Below are positions 26,953 to 36,181 of a stretch of DNA of 64,000 bases, in pieces. Every line of letters begins with the position of its first letter. The first letter of the stretch is position 1. The DNA is taken from positions 124,001 to 188,000 of the forward strand of contig NZ_JBHYFV010000003.1 of the NCBI RefSeq assembly GCF_051859345.1. Direction: 5' to 3'. The notes under the pieces are model-generated. The model worked only from the letters and a program-made list of their open reading frames with translations, was not told the origin of the DNA and searched no databases. Source of the stretch: Marivita sp051859345 (GTDB lineage Bacteria > Pseudomonadota > Alphaproteobacteria > Rhodobacterales > Rhodobacteraceae). The translations under genes were made by a program, and so were the position numbers.

Positions 26953-28839
26953 ATGCAAACCGACGCACTCATTCAGGCCGGATTGAACCTGATTGGACAG
27001 GCCCTGTCGATCTACGACAGTGATCTGAAGCTGGCCGCGTGCAACGCGCGCTTTGCTGAAATGTTCGGTTTGCCCGAGGCGTTGACCAAACCCGGCGCCG
27101 ATTTCGAAGCGACCATCCGCAACCTCGCAGAGCGCGGCGAATACGGCGAGATCGATGATTTCGAAACCTTCATCAAGACCCGTGTCGACCAGGCCCGCGC
27201 GTTTCAGCCCCACTACATGGAGCGCACCCGCGCCAATGGCCGCACGATCAGCGTCGAAGGTGCGCCGCTGCCGCAGGGTGGCTGGGTCACCGTCTATACC
27301 GACATCACCGCCACAAAGTCGCAGGAACAGCTTTTGCGCACGCGCTCAGAGCTGTTGTCGGAAGAAGTGCTGGCCCGCTCCGAAGAACTTGCCGCGACCA
27401 ACCGCAAGCTGGCCGCCACCGTGTCCGCCCTTGAAGAGGCGCAGCGCGAACTGACCGAGATGGAGGCGCGCACCCGTCTTACCACCGAAATGATGCCGGC
27501 CCATATCGCCCATGTGGACAGCGGCGGGCGCTACACGTTTTCCAACCGCCGCCTGTCCACCGTGATGCCGGGGCGCCCGTCCCAAATCGTCGGCCTGCAC
27601 ATATCCGAAGCATTGGGCAACGATGCCTATGCCCGCGTCCTGCCCCATCTGCAGATGGCACTTGCAGGCAACCCTTCGACCTTTGAATTCACCGACACCG
27701 GCAGTTCGCGCCGCATCCGCGTGGCCTTTACTCCGGACGAAACCGAAAATGGCGTCTACATCCTGTCGATGGACGTGACCGAGGAAACCCAGGCACGCGC
27801 AGCCCTTCAGCAGACCCGCCGCCGCGAGATGGCGGCGCAGCTGACCTCGGGCTTGGCGCATGATTTCTCGAACCTGCTGACGATCATCCTTGGCATGCAG
27901 TCGAAACTGGCACGGATGGACCTGCCCCATGATGCGGACCCTCTGATCACCGCGACGCTTCAGGCCGCGCGGCGCGGTGGCGATCTGCTCAACCGGATCG
28001 CCGACATCACCGCGCACCGGGCATGGCGGCCTGAACCCCTTGATGTGTCCGCGTTTCTGGCGGACCTGCACACGCTGGCGTCACCATCCCTGCCCGACAC
28101 CATCGGCCTGCATGTCACGACCGACGTCACAAAACGCGCTCTGCTGGATCCGGGTCAGCTTCAGGACAGCCTGCTGAACCTCATCCTGAACGCCCGCGAT
28201 GCCTGCGGCACAGACGGCCAGATCGGCCTCACCGCAACCGAGGTGCGCGACACATGGATCGACTTCACTGTCGAAGACACCGGCGCGGGATTTACGCAAG
28301 ACGCCCTTCAACACGCGCTTGATCCGTTCTTCACCACCAAGGGGGACGGCGGGTCGGGTCTTGGCCTGTCGATGGTCTATGACACGGCCAAGCTCGCGGG
28401 GGGGCAGCTTCAGGTCGGCAACCAGACCACCGGGGCCCGCGTCACCCTGCGCCTGCCCCTGCGCCACGCCGCCAAACACCTGGCCAGCGAACTGGTGCTG
28501 CTTGTCGAAGACAGCCCGGATCTGCGCATCACCATCCGCGACATGCTCACCAATCTTGGTCATAGCGTGATCGAAGCCGCGTCGGTGGATGAAGCCCTCG
28601 CGCTTGCGCACGGCGTGCCGGACATCGCCTTTGTCCTGTCGGACATTTCCCTTGAAGGGGATGAACTCGGGACCGAACTGGTGACGGCCCTGCCCGACAA
28701 ACCGGTCTACCTGACCACCTCGCTGCCCCTTTCCGACCCGCGCCACTTGGACGCCGCGTCCAAGACTGCCGTATTGCCGAAACCCTTTACGCAATCAGAC
28801 CTTGCGACGTTTCTCGGCCATCAGGAGCCGACACCATGA
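26953..28839 (+). CDS. Hybrid PAS-domain sensor histidine kinase
   Basis: A 628-residue soluble hybrid kinase without membrane segments. An N-terminal PAS-7 domain (about 1-115, with LIQAGLNLIGQALSIYD) is followed by a coiled coil (about 120-165), a second PAS domain (about 170-280), the dimerisation helix with the phosphorylatable His in LAHDFSNLL (near 301), an ATPase domain ending in GGSGLGLSMVYD, and a C-terminal receiver (about 513-628; VEDSPD, LSDISLEG, LPKPF). It overlaps the next gene by four bases (ATGA) and so signals with it. The ATG at 26953 is preceded by no strong ribosome site. It is divergent from the transport/ligase operon, which it may sense for. Confidence 0.88.
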   Translation: MQTDALIQAGLNLIGQALSIYDSDLKLAACNARFAEMFGLPEALTKPGADFEATIRNLAERGEYGEIDDFETFIKTRVDQARAFQPHYMERTRANGRTISVEGAPLPQGGWVTVYTDITATKSQEQLLRTRSELLSEEVLARSEELAATNRKLAATVSALEEAQRELTEMEARTRLTTEMMPAHIAHVDSGGRYTFSNRRLSTVMPGRPSQIVGLHISEALGNDAYARVLPHLQMALAGNPSTFEFTDTGSSRRIRVAFTPDETENGVYILSMDVTEETQARAALQQTRRREMAAQLTSGLAHDFSNLLTIILGMQSKLARMDLPHDADPLITATLQAARRGGDLLNRIADITAHRAWRPEPLDVSAFLADLHTLASPSLPDTIGLHVTTDVTKRALLDPGQLQDSLLNLILNARDACGTDGQIGLTATEVRDTWIDFTVEDTGAGFTQDALQHALDPFFTTKGDGGSGLGLSMVYDTAKLAGGQLQVGNQTTGARVTLRLPLRHAAKHLASELVLLVEDSPDLRITIRDMLTNLGHSVIEAASVDEALALAHGVPDIAFVLSDISLEGDELGTELVTALPDKPVYLTTSLPLSDPRHLDAASKTAVLPKPFTQSDLATFLGHQEPTP

Positions 28840-29537
28840 CCAAACCGCTTATCACCATTCTTGACGACGAACCCGCGATCCGCACGATGCTGTCCGAGGC
28901 GTTGCAGGACGCAGGATATGACACGCTCACCTTCGCCCGCGCCGCTGAATTTGAATCCGCTCTGCGCCGCACCACCCCCGATGTGTGCCTTGTCGATCTG
29001 GGCCTGCCCGACCGCGACGGGCTGAGCCTTGTGCATCGGCTGGCGTTGGAACAGGGCGCTACGGTCATCATCATCTCGGGACGCGCGCAGGTGCAGGACA
29101 AGATCACCGGTCTGGAACTGGGCGCGGACGATTACATCATCAAACCTTTCGATCCCGCCGAGGTCGTCGCCCGCGTGCGCGCCCGCCTGCGCACCCGCGC
29201 AACCCCGACCCCCGCAGGCCAAACCGCCCGCTTCAACGGCTGGATCGCCCATTTCGACCGCTATTCCCTTGAAGACGACAGCGGCACCGAAACCCCCTTT
29301 TCACATGCCGAAGGCGAGGTTCTGCGCCTCTTCCTGGAAAGCCCGAACCGGCTGATCACCCGCGACTACATGCAGGACACGCTGGGCGGCGCCGCTGGCG
29401 ACAGCTTTGATCGCGCCATGGATGTGCGCATCTCGCGACTGCGGACAAAGCTGCGGGAAGACCCGAGAAACCCCCGCCTGATCAAGACGATCTACGGCGC
29501 GGGTTACATTTTTCTGGGCGACGTGGCGTGGACCTGA
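28836..29537 (+). CDS. OmpR/PhoB-type response regulator
   Basis: A 233-residue two-domain regulator. The receiver has the acidic pair in LDDEPAIR, the phosphoacceptor Asp in CLVDLGLPD (near residue 51), and the Lys in IIKPFDP. The C-terminal DNA-binding winged helix (about 130-230) ends with the characteristic RTIYGAGYIF-like segment. Its start overlaps the kinase stop, so the two are a cognate pair. Soluble PAS-7 kinases more often pair with LuxR-type regulators, so the OmpR pairing is notable. Confidence 0.9.
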   Translation: MTKPLITILDDEPAIRTMLSEALQDAGYDTLTFARAAEFESALRRTTPDVCLVDLGLPDRDGLSLVHRLALEQGATVIIISGRAQVQDKITGLELGADDYIIKPFDPAEVVARVRARLRTRATPTPAGQTARFNGWIAHFDRYSLEDDSGTETPFSHAEGEVLRLFLESPNRLITRDYMQDTLGGAAGDSFDRAMDVRISRLRTKLREDPRNPRLIKTIYGAGYIFLGDVAWT

Positions 29538-29607
29538 CGGCACGCAGACTCCGCCACGTCGATCCCCTATTGCAAGTCTGTCTTGCACGACAACTGCCCG
29601 GTCGGGG

Positions 29608-29769
29608 TCACATGCCGACCATACCCCGCAGGGATGGCAGGACCGATGCAGCAATGATGCCGACCGTCGCCCCGATGCCAAACCGCACAAAGGGCTGACC
29701 AAGCCGCGGCGCGGCCCAACTCAAAATGCCGCACACAATGGCGTAAAATCCCAAAGCCGTGACATCCAT
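29608..29769 (-). CDS. Small hydrophobic protein (53 residues)
   Basis: A short open frame begins MDVTALGFYAIV and ends SLRGMVGM. It has two hydrophobic stretches (about residues 4-20 and 29-45) separated by a charged turn with PRLGQ, which suggests a small inner-membrane protein. A weak ribosome site (AAGGGGCAAGG) precedes the ATG. It lies between the response regulator and the M20 hydrolase gene on the minus strand. I do not recognise the family, and coding is supported only by frame, composition and position. Confidence 0.5.
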   Translation of the reverse strand: MDVTALGFYAIVCGILSWAAPRLGQPFVRFGIGATVGIIAASVLPSLRGMVGM

Positions 29770-29817
29770 GCCTTGCCCCTTTTCCCAAATGAAACCAGTC
29801 AGGTAGATCGCCCCAGC

Positions 29818-31017
29818 TTATCCCAAAGCGTCAACCGCACCCGCCAGCACCCGCAGCCCGGTCACCAGATCCGCCTCTTCCGTATCTTCACCAAATGCAT
29901 GGCTGATCCCGCCAATCGACGGCACGAACAGCATCGCCACCGGCATCATCTTCGACACGTTTGTCGCATCATGCAGCGCCCCGGACGGCATCACCCGCCA
30001 GCGCTCCGGCACCTCTGCCGCTGCCGAAGCCTCAAGCGCCCCGCGCAGCCGGTCGTCCATCATCACTGGCTCCAACCCGAGCAAGGGGCCATAGCTCAGC
30101 TCGAACCCGCCAGAGGCTGCAACCTCCTGTGCCGTCTCGCGAATGATGCGTTCCATCCGGTCCAATCGATCCGTATCCCCGTCGCGCCACTGCATCGAAA
30201 ACGTGACCCGGCCGGGCACAATTGACGACGCATTCGGATGCAATGTGACATGTCCAATCGTCCACACGGTACGCGGCGTGACCACGTTGGCGAACCGTTC
30301 CGCCAACACCGTGTTGAACTTTGACAAGGCCTGAAACGCATCCCGCCGCCCCTGCATCGGCGTGGTGCCTGCATGGTTTTGTTCACCTTCAAAGGTGACC
30401 TTCATGTCGCGAATACCGACGATGGCGTCCACAACCCCAATCGCCTCTTTTTCGCGGTCAAGCACCGGACCCTGTTCGATATGCATTTCGAAAAACCCGC
30501 TGAACCGCGCCGGATCAACAAACTGCCCAGACCGTCCCGGCATGCGCGCTCTGGCCGCGCCAAAGCTTTCCCCGTCCCGATCGCGCAACCCGTCCGCTGT
30601 TTCCAGGGGAAGATGTCCGGACCAAACCGCACTGCCGGTGGTCACTCCGAACCGGCCCTCTTCATCCTGAAACGACACAACCGACACCGGCGGTCCACCC
30701 GCCTCGACCGCTGCCCGTGCGACCTCCAAAGCCGCAATCACTCCCAGCGCCCCGTCAAGCCATCCACCCTCGGGTTGACTGTCGGAATGCGACCCGAGCA
30801 ACAGCGATTGTCCATCAGCCAGCCCGAATACCGACCCCACCGGATCGACATGTACCGACAACCCCGCCTCTGTCATCCGGTCGGCCAGCCACCCGCGCGC
30901 GGCGATATCCGCATCGCTAAAGGCGGGTCGCATGACACCTTTGCCAACCCCAGCCGCGCCGAAGGCACGCAACGCATGCAAATCCGCCAAAAAACGCTCC
31001 GGGTTTACAGGCAACAT
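29818..31017 (-). CDS. M20-family amidohydrolase (N-carbamoyl-amino-acid/allantoate type)
   Basis: A 399-residue zinc hydrolase of the Zn-dependent amidase branch of peptidase M20. The metal site is visible as GSHSDSQPEGGWLDG (His and Asp), QDEEGRFG (Glu pair) and MHIEQGP, and the dimerisation-domain motif HAGTTPM is present. Family members hydrolyse N-carbamoyl-L-amino acids, beta-ureidopropionate or allantoate in pyrimidine and purine degradation. No other pathway gene is nearby, so the substrate cannot be named. The start ATG at 31017 opens MLPVNPERF. Confidence 0.87.
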   Translation of the reverse strand: MLPVNPERFLADLHALRAFGAAGVGKGVMRPAFSDADIAARGWLADRMTEAGLSVHVDPVGSVFGLADGQSLLLGSHSDSQPEGGWLDGALGVIAALEVARAAVEAGGPPVSVVSFQDEEGRFGVTTGSAVWSGHLPLETADGLRDRDGESFGAARARMPGRSGQFVDPARFSGFFEMHIEQGPVLDREKEAIGVVDAIVGIRDMKVTFEGEQNHAGTTPMQGRRDAFQALSKFNTVLAERFANVVTPRTVWTIGHVTLHPNASSIVPGRVTFSMQWRDGDTDRLDRMERIIRETAQEVAASGGFELSYGPLLGLEPVMMDDRLRGALEASAAAEVPERWRVMPSGALHDATNVSKMMPVAMLFVPSIGGISHAFGEDTEEADLVTGLRVLAGAVDALG

Positions 31018-31140
31018 GACATCCTCGCTTCTTTGGGCTTCAAATACCTAATCCCACAAGCTTAACCATCGTACCGCCCGAGGAAAAGCACCTCCTCCCC
31101 AAGGGCGGCCCGAGGCCAAAGGGCGCAAGCCCGACGCCGA

Positions 31141-31173
31141 GAAAAAAAAGAGCGTGCCCTGCAAAGGGCACGC
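31141..31173 (-). terminator. Rho-independent terminator of the PRC-barrel gene
   Basis: GCGTGCCCT and AGGGCACGC form a nine-base stem with loop GCAA, and the minus strand then runs into seven Ts broken by one C. It lies 25 bases after the stop of the PRC-barrel gene. A further short hairpin GGGC-GCAA-GCCC sits at 31121-31132; the rest of 31018-31140 holds no gene I can support. Confidence 0.85.
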
Positions 31174-31197
31174 CCATTGTTCTTGTCCTGTTGCGCA

Positions 31198-31548
31198 TTA
31201 TTCGTCGAACGGTTGCAGCGCTTCCAGCTGATCAACGGTCATCTTGCTCACATAATGTGACCCCGACCAGGTCAGCGCCCCGAGCGGCACACTCACATCG
31301 GAATCGCCCAGGTCAAGAAACCCGCCGATCTCAAGCAGAAAGCCCGCAGGGACACCGTTCTGGTCGATCAGAATTTCCTCGACCTCGCCAATCTTGTCGC
31401 CATCAGCCGTGCGCACATCCATGTCGTCAACCGATTGCAGATACGTCCCGTCCCGCGTTTCGATCGGTCCCGCCGATCCGTCCTCGGCATCCTGCGCAAG
31501 AACCGGCGCGGCGCAGAGGGTCAGTGCAAGTGTCACAATATGTTTCAT
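31198..31548 (-). CDS. Exported PRC-barrel domain protein
   Basis: A 116-residue protein with a signal peptide (cleavage near VLAQDA, residue 19) and a PRC-barrel fold (TADGDKIGEVEEILIDQNG). The PRC-barrel is a small beta barrel used for RNA or protein binding; exported members in alphaproteobacteria have no established function. It has its own terminator downstream and lies 59 bases after the formate dehydrogenase gene. The product is probably periplasmic. Confidence 0.82.
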   Translation of the reverse strand: MKHIVTLALTLCAAPVLAQDAEDGSAGPIETRDGTYLQSVDDMDVRTADGDKIGEVEEILIDQNGVPAGFLLEIGGFLDLGDSDVSVPLGALTWSGSHYVSKMTVDQLEALQPFDE

Positions 31549-31607
31549 GGTTGTCTCCCGAGTGATTCACCCGGACAACCCAAAAACACCCCTTGTGGTT
31601 CCCAGCC

Positions 31608-34376
31608 TTATTCCGCCGCAACGGCCTCTGAATCCGCCGCTTCGACCCGCACCGCCGAGAACTTGAACTCGGGAATCTTGCCATAGGGGTCCAGCGCCGA
31701 ATTGGTCAGGATGTTCGCCGCCGCCTCGACGAAAGCGAACGGCAGGAACACCATATCCGGTGCCACGGCCCGGTCGGCGCGCGCCATCACCACAACCGAC
31801 CCACGCTTGGTGGTCAGGCGCACATGCCCGCCGGGTTCGACCTTCATCTTGCGCAACGTGCTGGGATGCAACGAACAATTCGCCTCCGGTTCGACCGCAT
31901 CAAGCACCGCCGACCGCCGTGTCATCGACCCGGTGTGCCAATGCTCAAGCTGCCGACCCGTGGTCAGGATCATCGGGTATTCGGCATCCGGCACATCATC
32001 CGGCGCGATCACGCTTGCAGGTGTGAACCGTGCGCGACCCTGCGGGCGGGGAAAGCCATCCCCGAACACAATCGCCTGTCCGGGATCTTCCGGCGACAGA
32101 GATGGATAGGTCACCGCGTTCTCACGCACCAGACGGTCCCAGGTGATGTTCTCCAGCGACCGCATGTTCAGCTTCATTTCCGCGAACACATCCGCCGGGC
32201 TGTCATAGTGCCAATCCATGCCACAGCGCCGCGCCAGTTCGACCTCGATCTGCCAATCCTCGCGCGCCTCTCCGGGGGGCGTCACCGCGGCACGGCCCAT
32301 CTGAACCTGTCGGTTGGTGTTGGTCACGGTCCCGGTCTTTTCGGCAAAGGCGCTCGCCGGAAGGATCACATCGGCGTAGTTCGCTGTCTCGGTCAGAAAG
32401 ATATCCTGCACCACCAGGTGATCGAGCTTGGCCAGCGCATCGCGGGCATGTTCGACATCCGGGTCCGACATCGCGGGGTTCTCGCCAAGGATATACATCG
32501 CCTTGATGTCGCCGGTATGCACTGCATCCATGATCTCGGTCACGGTCAGGCCTTTCTGGCTGGAAAAGTCCTCGGACCCCCAGACCTCGGTGAAGGCCGA
32601 CCTGACGCCATCCTCCATCACCGACTGGTAATCCGGCAGGAACATCGGCACCAGACCGGCATCTGACGCGCCTTGCACGTTGTTCTGTCCGCGCAGCGGG
32701 TGCAGACCGGCGCCGGGACGCCCCACTTGTCCGGTCATCAGCGCCAACGAGATGAGGCAGCGCGAATTGTCCGTTCCGTGAATATGTTGGGAAATTCCCA
32801 TTCCCCAAAAGATCATGCCCGCCTTGCCACCGGCAAAATCACGCGCCACGGCACGCAGGGTCTCGGCATCAATGCCACAAATACCGGCCATCTTTTCGGG
32901 CGCAAAGTCTGCCAGATGCGCCTTCTCGGCCTCCCAGTTCTCGGTATAGGCTTCGATATACTGGCGATCGTACAGGTTTTCCTCGACGATCACATGCATG
33001 ATCGCGTTGAGCATCGACACATCCGCGCCGGGACGGAATTGCAGCATGTGCGTCGCGTGCCGCTTGAGCGCCTGACCACGCGGATCCATCACGATGAGCT
33101 TGCCACCGCGTTTGGTGAACTGCTTGAAATAGGTGGCGGCAACGGGGTGATTCTCAATCGGGTTCGCGCCGATCACGATGGCCACATCGGCGTTCTCGAT
33201 CTCGTTGAAGGTGGCCGTCACAGCACCCGAACCGACGTTTTCAAGCAAGGCCGCCACCGACGAGGCATGGCACAGCCGCGTGCAGTGATCGACGTTATTG
33301 TGGCCAAAACCCTGACGGATGAACTTCTGGAACAGATACGCCTCTTCGTTTGTACACTTGGCCGACCCGAAACCAGCCACCTCGCGTCCCCGGCCCTTCA
33401 GCCCCTTGGCGGCAAAATCCAACGCCTCGTCCCAAGTCGCCTCGCGGAACACTTCTTGCCAGTTGTCCGGATCGACGTTCAGCCCCTTGGCGGGTGCATC
33501 CTCGCGTCGAATCAGCGGCTTGGTGAGGCGGTGCGAATGGTGGATGTAGTCGAACCCAAAGCGCCCCTTGACGCAAAGGCGGCCTTCATTGGCAGGCCCA
33601 TTGATCCCTTCGACATAGACAACCTTGTTGTCCTTGACCTTGAGCGACACCTGACAGCCCACACCGCAGAACGGGCAAACGCTGTCAATCTCGCTGTCAT
33701 AGGCCTTGCTGTCGCCGATCTGCTGGTCATCCAGCACGGTCGCCGGCATCAGCGCCCCCGTCGGACACGCCTGCACACATTCGCCGCAGGCGACACAGGT
33801 GGATTCGCCCATCGGATCATCGAAATCGAACACCGGGTAGGCATCATGCCCGCGCCCCGCCATGCCGATCACATCGTTCACCTGAACCTCGCGGCAGGCG
33901 CGCACGCACAGACCACACTGGATGCAGGCATCGAGGTTCACGCGCATCGCGACATGGCTGTCATCGAGCAGCGGAATACGCTCGACCTCGAGCGTCGGCA
34001 GACGGCTTTCGGTCACGCCGTTGGCGTCTGCCATGTCCCAAAGGTGCGAAGACTTGTCATGCGCCGCATCACGTTCCGGCTGATCGGCCAACAGCATTTC
34101 CACGACCATCTTGCGCGCAGAGGTCGCACGACCCGAGTCGGTCGTGACCACCATCCCCTCTTGCGGTTCACGGATGCACGAGGCCGCCAGAACCCGCTCG
34201 CCCTCGATCTCGACCATGCAGGCCCGGCAATTGCCATCGGGGCGGTAGCCGGGCGCAGGCTTGTGACACAGATGCGGAATCACCAGGCCGCGGCCATTGG
34301 CAACCTCCCAGATGGTCTCGCCTCGTTGGGCCTCGACCTCTGTTCCGTCCAGAGTAAAGCGGATCGTGTCAGTCAT
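31608..34376 (-). CDS. Formate dehydrogenase alpha subunit (molybdopterin type)
   Basis: A 922-residue catalytic subunit. An N-terminal [2Fe-2S] ferredoxin domain (Cys in HLCHKPAPGYRPDGNCRAC) is followed by a NuoG-like histidine-ligated cluster region, two [4Fe-4S] motifs (CIQCGLCVRAC and CVACGECVQAC), the Fe4S4 site CPFCGVGC and the bis-MGD oxidoreductase domain. The Mo ligand is cysteine in HCTRLCHASS, so the enzyme does not need selenocysteine. It oxidises formate to CO2. No fdsB/fdsG-type NADH subunits or fdhD lie next to it, so the electron acceptor is unclear. GGGAG precedes the ATG at 34376. Confidence 0.92.
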   Translation of the reverse strand: MTDTIRFTLDGTEVEAQRGETIWEVANGRGLVIPHLCHKPAPGYRPDGNCRACMVEIEGERVLAASCIREPQEGMVVTTDSGRATSARKMVVEMLLADQPERDAAHDKSSHLWDMADANGVTESRLPTLEVERIPLLDDSHVAMRVNLDACIQCGLCVRACREVQVNDVIGMAGRGHDAYPVFDFDDPMGESTCVACGECVQACPTGALMPATVLDDQQIGDSKAYDSEIDSVCPFCGVGCQVSLKVKDNKVVYVEGINGPANEGRLCVKGRFGFDYIHHSHRLTKPLIRREDAPAKGLNVDPDNWQEVFREATWDEALDFAAKGLKGRGREVAGFGSAKCTNEEAYLFQKFIRQGFGHNNVDHCTRLCHASSVAALLENVGSGAVTATFNEIENADVAIVIGANPIENHPVAATYFKQFTKRGGKLIVMDPRGQALKRHATHMLQFRPGADVSMLNAIMHVIVEENLYDRQYIEAYTENWEAEKAHLADFAPEKMAGICGIDAETLRAVARDFAGGKAGMIFWGMGISQHIHGTDNSRCLISLALMTGQVGRPGAGLHPLRGQNNVQGASDAGLVPMFLPDYQSVMEDGVRSAFTEVWGSEDFSSQKGLTVTEIMDAVHTGDIKAMYILGENPAMSDPDVEHARDALAKLDHLVVQDIFLTETANYADVILPASAFAEKTGTVTNTNRQVQMGRAAVTPPGEAREDWQIEVELARRCGMDWHYDSPADVFAEMKLNMRSLENITWDRLVRENAVTYPSLSPEDPGQAIVFGDGFPRPQGRARFTPASVIAPDDVPDAEYPMILTTGRQLEHWHTGSMTRRSAVLDAVEPEANCSLHPSTLRKMKVEPGGHVRLTTKRGSVVVMARADRAVAPDMVFLPFAFVEAAANILTNSALDPYGKIPEFKFSAVRVEAADSEAVAAE

Positions 34377-34532
34377 CGCGGTCTCCCTTGTCGCGGTCAC
34401 TCTAACCGCATTACGGGGGTTGCATGGATCAACAATCCCGACAGTTTGGCGCGGATTTGCGGCTGCAGGGTTTCCGATGCGAACAATTCTTCCATCAAAG
34501 AACGCGACAAGCCATTTCGAAAGCCCTTCGGC

Positions 34533-35117
34533 TCAAAGCGCCGCCGCGCGCTCGAACGCCGGACGTGTCCGCAACCGCCGCAGATACTCCACGAGCGCCT
34601 CTGGCGCATCCGGGAAGCCCGCGTTCCGCGCCCAACCCAGACAATGCGCCAAAAGGAAATCAGGCACCGTCGGATCATCCCCGGCAAGACAGTCCGAACC
34701 CAACTCCCCTGCGATACGTTCAATATTTTGCGCAAACTCCGCCTTCAGGCTCTCCCTCACCTCTGGCACGCGCTGATCTTCCGGCAGGATGAAGCTGTGC
34801 CGCGCCGCAGTCCACAGAAGCGCATCCACCTCGTCCAGAACGCGAAAGGTCCACGCGTCCTGCCGGGCCCGCGCCACCGTTCCCGCCGGATGGGTAAACG
34901 CGCCATGCTTGTCCGCGAGATAGGTCAGGATCGCCGTCGAATCGGCAATGACATCCTCTCCATCCACCAGCACAGGCACCTTGCCCAACGGGCTGAGCGC
35001 ACGAACCTCGTCCGAACGCGGCGCAGCGGGTACATGTTCGTAGGGTACACCCAGTTCTTCCAGAAGCCACAAGGGCCGAAACGCCCGTGTCGCCCGATTG
35101 CCCACCAGTTTGTACAT
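34533..35117 (-). CDS. Glutathione S-transferase family protein
   Basis: A 194-residue GST with an N-terminal thioredoxin-like domain (RATRAFRPLWLLEELGVPYE; PLGKVPVLVDG with the cis-proline; ADSTAILTYLADKHG for the gamma-glutamyl contact) and an all-helical C-terminal domain. It conjugates glutathione to electrophiles or acts as a peroxidase; the substrate is unknown. It lies between holA and the formate dehydrogenase gene, all on the minus strand. The 155 bases from its stop to the next gene hold nothing recognisable. Confidence 0.88.
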   Translation of the reverse strand: MYKLVGNRATRAFRPLWLLEELGVPYEHVPAAPRSDEVRALSPLGKVPVLVDGEDVIADSTAILTYLADKHGAFTHPAGTVARARQDAWTFRVLDEVDALLWTAARHSFILPEDQRVPEVRESLKAEFAQNIERIAGELGSDCLAGDDPTVPDFLLAHCLGWARNAGFPDAPEALVEYLRRLRTRPAFERAAAL

Positions 35118-35155
35118 GTTCGTCCTCCCAAAACCGGGGCACTGCCCGGCAAACC

Positions 35156-36181
35156 CTATCGCCGCCCCAACATCGCCAGACGGATGAACGCCCGTTCCAC
35201 AATCGCCAGCGCAGGTCCGTGTTGCCCCGCAGACCGCAGCGACAGGTCGGTCTCCAGCAACATCTGCAACCCCTGTTCCAGCCGGTACATGCCCCAGCCC
35301 GAGGCCTGCCGCGACATGCGATCCCGGCGTGGCCCAAAGACCGGCGGGCGCAGCCGCCCCATGCCTTGCCCGACCCCACCGGGATCAGACGCCGCCGTGT
35401 GCAGCGCCCGGAAATGCCGCGTCGCCATGATCAGCAGCGTCACCGCCGCCGTCCCCTGCGCCTCCAGACGTGACATCACCGGGCCGATCTCGCCGGTGCG
35501 CCCCTCGGCCACGATGTTCAGCACATCATCCAGATCGGCTTCGGTTGATCCCGGCGCGCACAATGTCACCTCGTCAGGTGTCAGCGGCGCATCATCTCCC
35601 AGCTTGTAAAGCGCGATTTTCTCAAGCGTCTGGCGAAAATCCCCCGGATCGATCTCGCGCGACAGGGCCGTCAGCATCTCCATCGCCGCGCCGTCCGGTC
35701 GCGCCAACCCTGCGCGGGTCAGTTCCGCTTCGATCTCGGCGCGGCTGGGCGGATCGTTGTACAGTGCCGCAGCAAAGGCGTTTGGATGCCCCTCGAACAG
35801 CTTGCGCAGTGCCGACTTGGCGGGCAACTGACCCGCAGTGACAACAATCTGTGCATCGCCCGGCTGCCAATCCTCGACCGCTGCCGCAATGTGCTTGAGC
35901 ACCGTGTCGTTTGCGTCTTCGACAAAGGCCACGCGCGGACCGGGAAAAAATCCCACCGACTTGATCGCATCCCCCAGAAGGGCGGGCTCCTTGCGCAACT
36001 CCGCCGCTGGAATGCGGGTCAGACGCATTTCGCCTTCACCCTCTGGCCCGATCAGCGCCGCAATCAATTCCTGCCGCTTCAGGGCAACGCGCATCGCGTC
36101 TTCGCCAAAGATCAGAATGCCGGTCTTGCCGGGGTCAGGGCGGGCAAAGTATCCCGACGCCTCGCGCGGGGACAGTTTCAT
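35156..36181 (-). CDS. holA: DNA polymerase III subunit delta
   Basis: The 341-residue product matches HolA, the clamp-loader subunit that opens the beta clamp. The start KLSPREASGYFARPDPGKTGILIFGEDAMRV contains the segment where the N-terminal Rossmann-like domain begins, and FFPGPRVAFVEDAND follows near residue 78. The gene overlaps lptE by four bases (ATGA), as is typical of the leuS-lptE-holA cluster in alphaproteobacteria. The length is normal. Confidence 0.9.
   Translation of the reverse strand: MKLSPREASGYFARPDPGKTGILIFGEDAMRVALKRQELIAALIGPEGEGEMRLTRIPAAELRKEPALLGDAIKSVGFFPGPRVAFVEDANDTVLKHIAAAVEDWQPGDAQIVVTAGQLPAKSALRKLFEGHPNAFAAALYNDPPSRAEIEAELTRAGLARPDGAAMEMLTALSREIDPGDFRQTLEKIALYKLGDDAPLTPDEVTLCAPGSTEADLDDVLNIVAEGRTGEIGPVMSRLEAQGTAAVTLLIMATRHFRALHTAASDPGGVGQGMGRLRPPVFGPRRDRMSRQASGWGMYRLEQGLQMLLETDLSLRSAGQHGPALAIVERAFIRLAMLGRR

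Noticed and set aside
29518..29590. Terminator after the response regulator
   Set aside because: GACGTGGCG/CGCCACGTC and TGCAAG/CTTGCA can pair, but no T-run follows either stem, so I cannot support a terminator.
31608..34376. Selenocysteine-type formate dehydrogenase
   Set aside because: The active-site position is Cys (CTRLCHASS) and no in-frame TGA is present.
32673..35609. A 978-codon plus-strand frame spanning formate dehydrogenase, GST and holA
   Set aside because: It crosses three real genes and their gaps; composition is that of a shadow frame.
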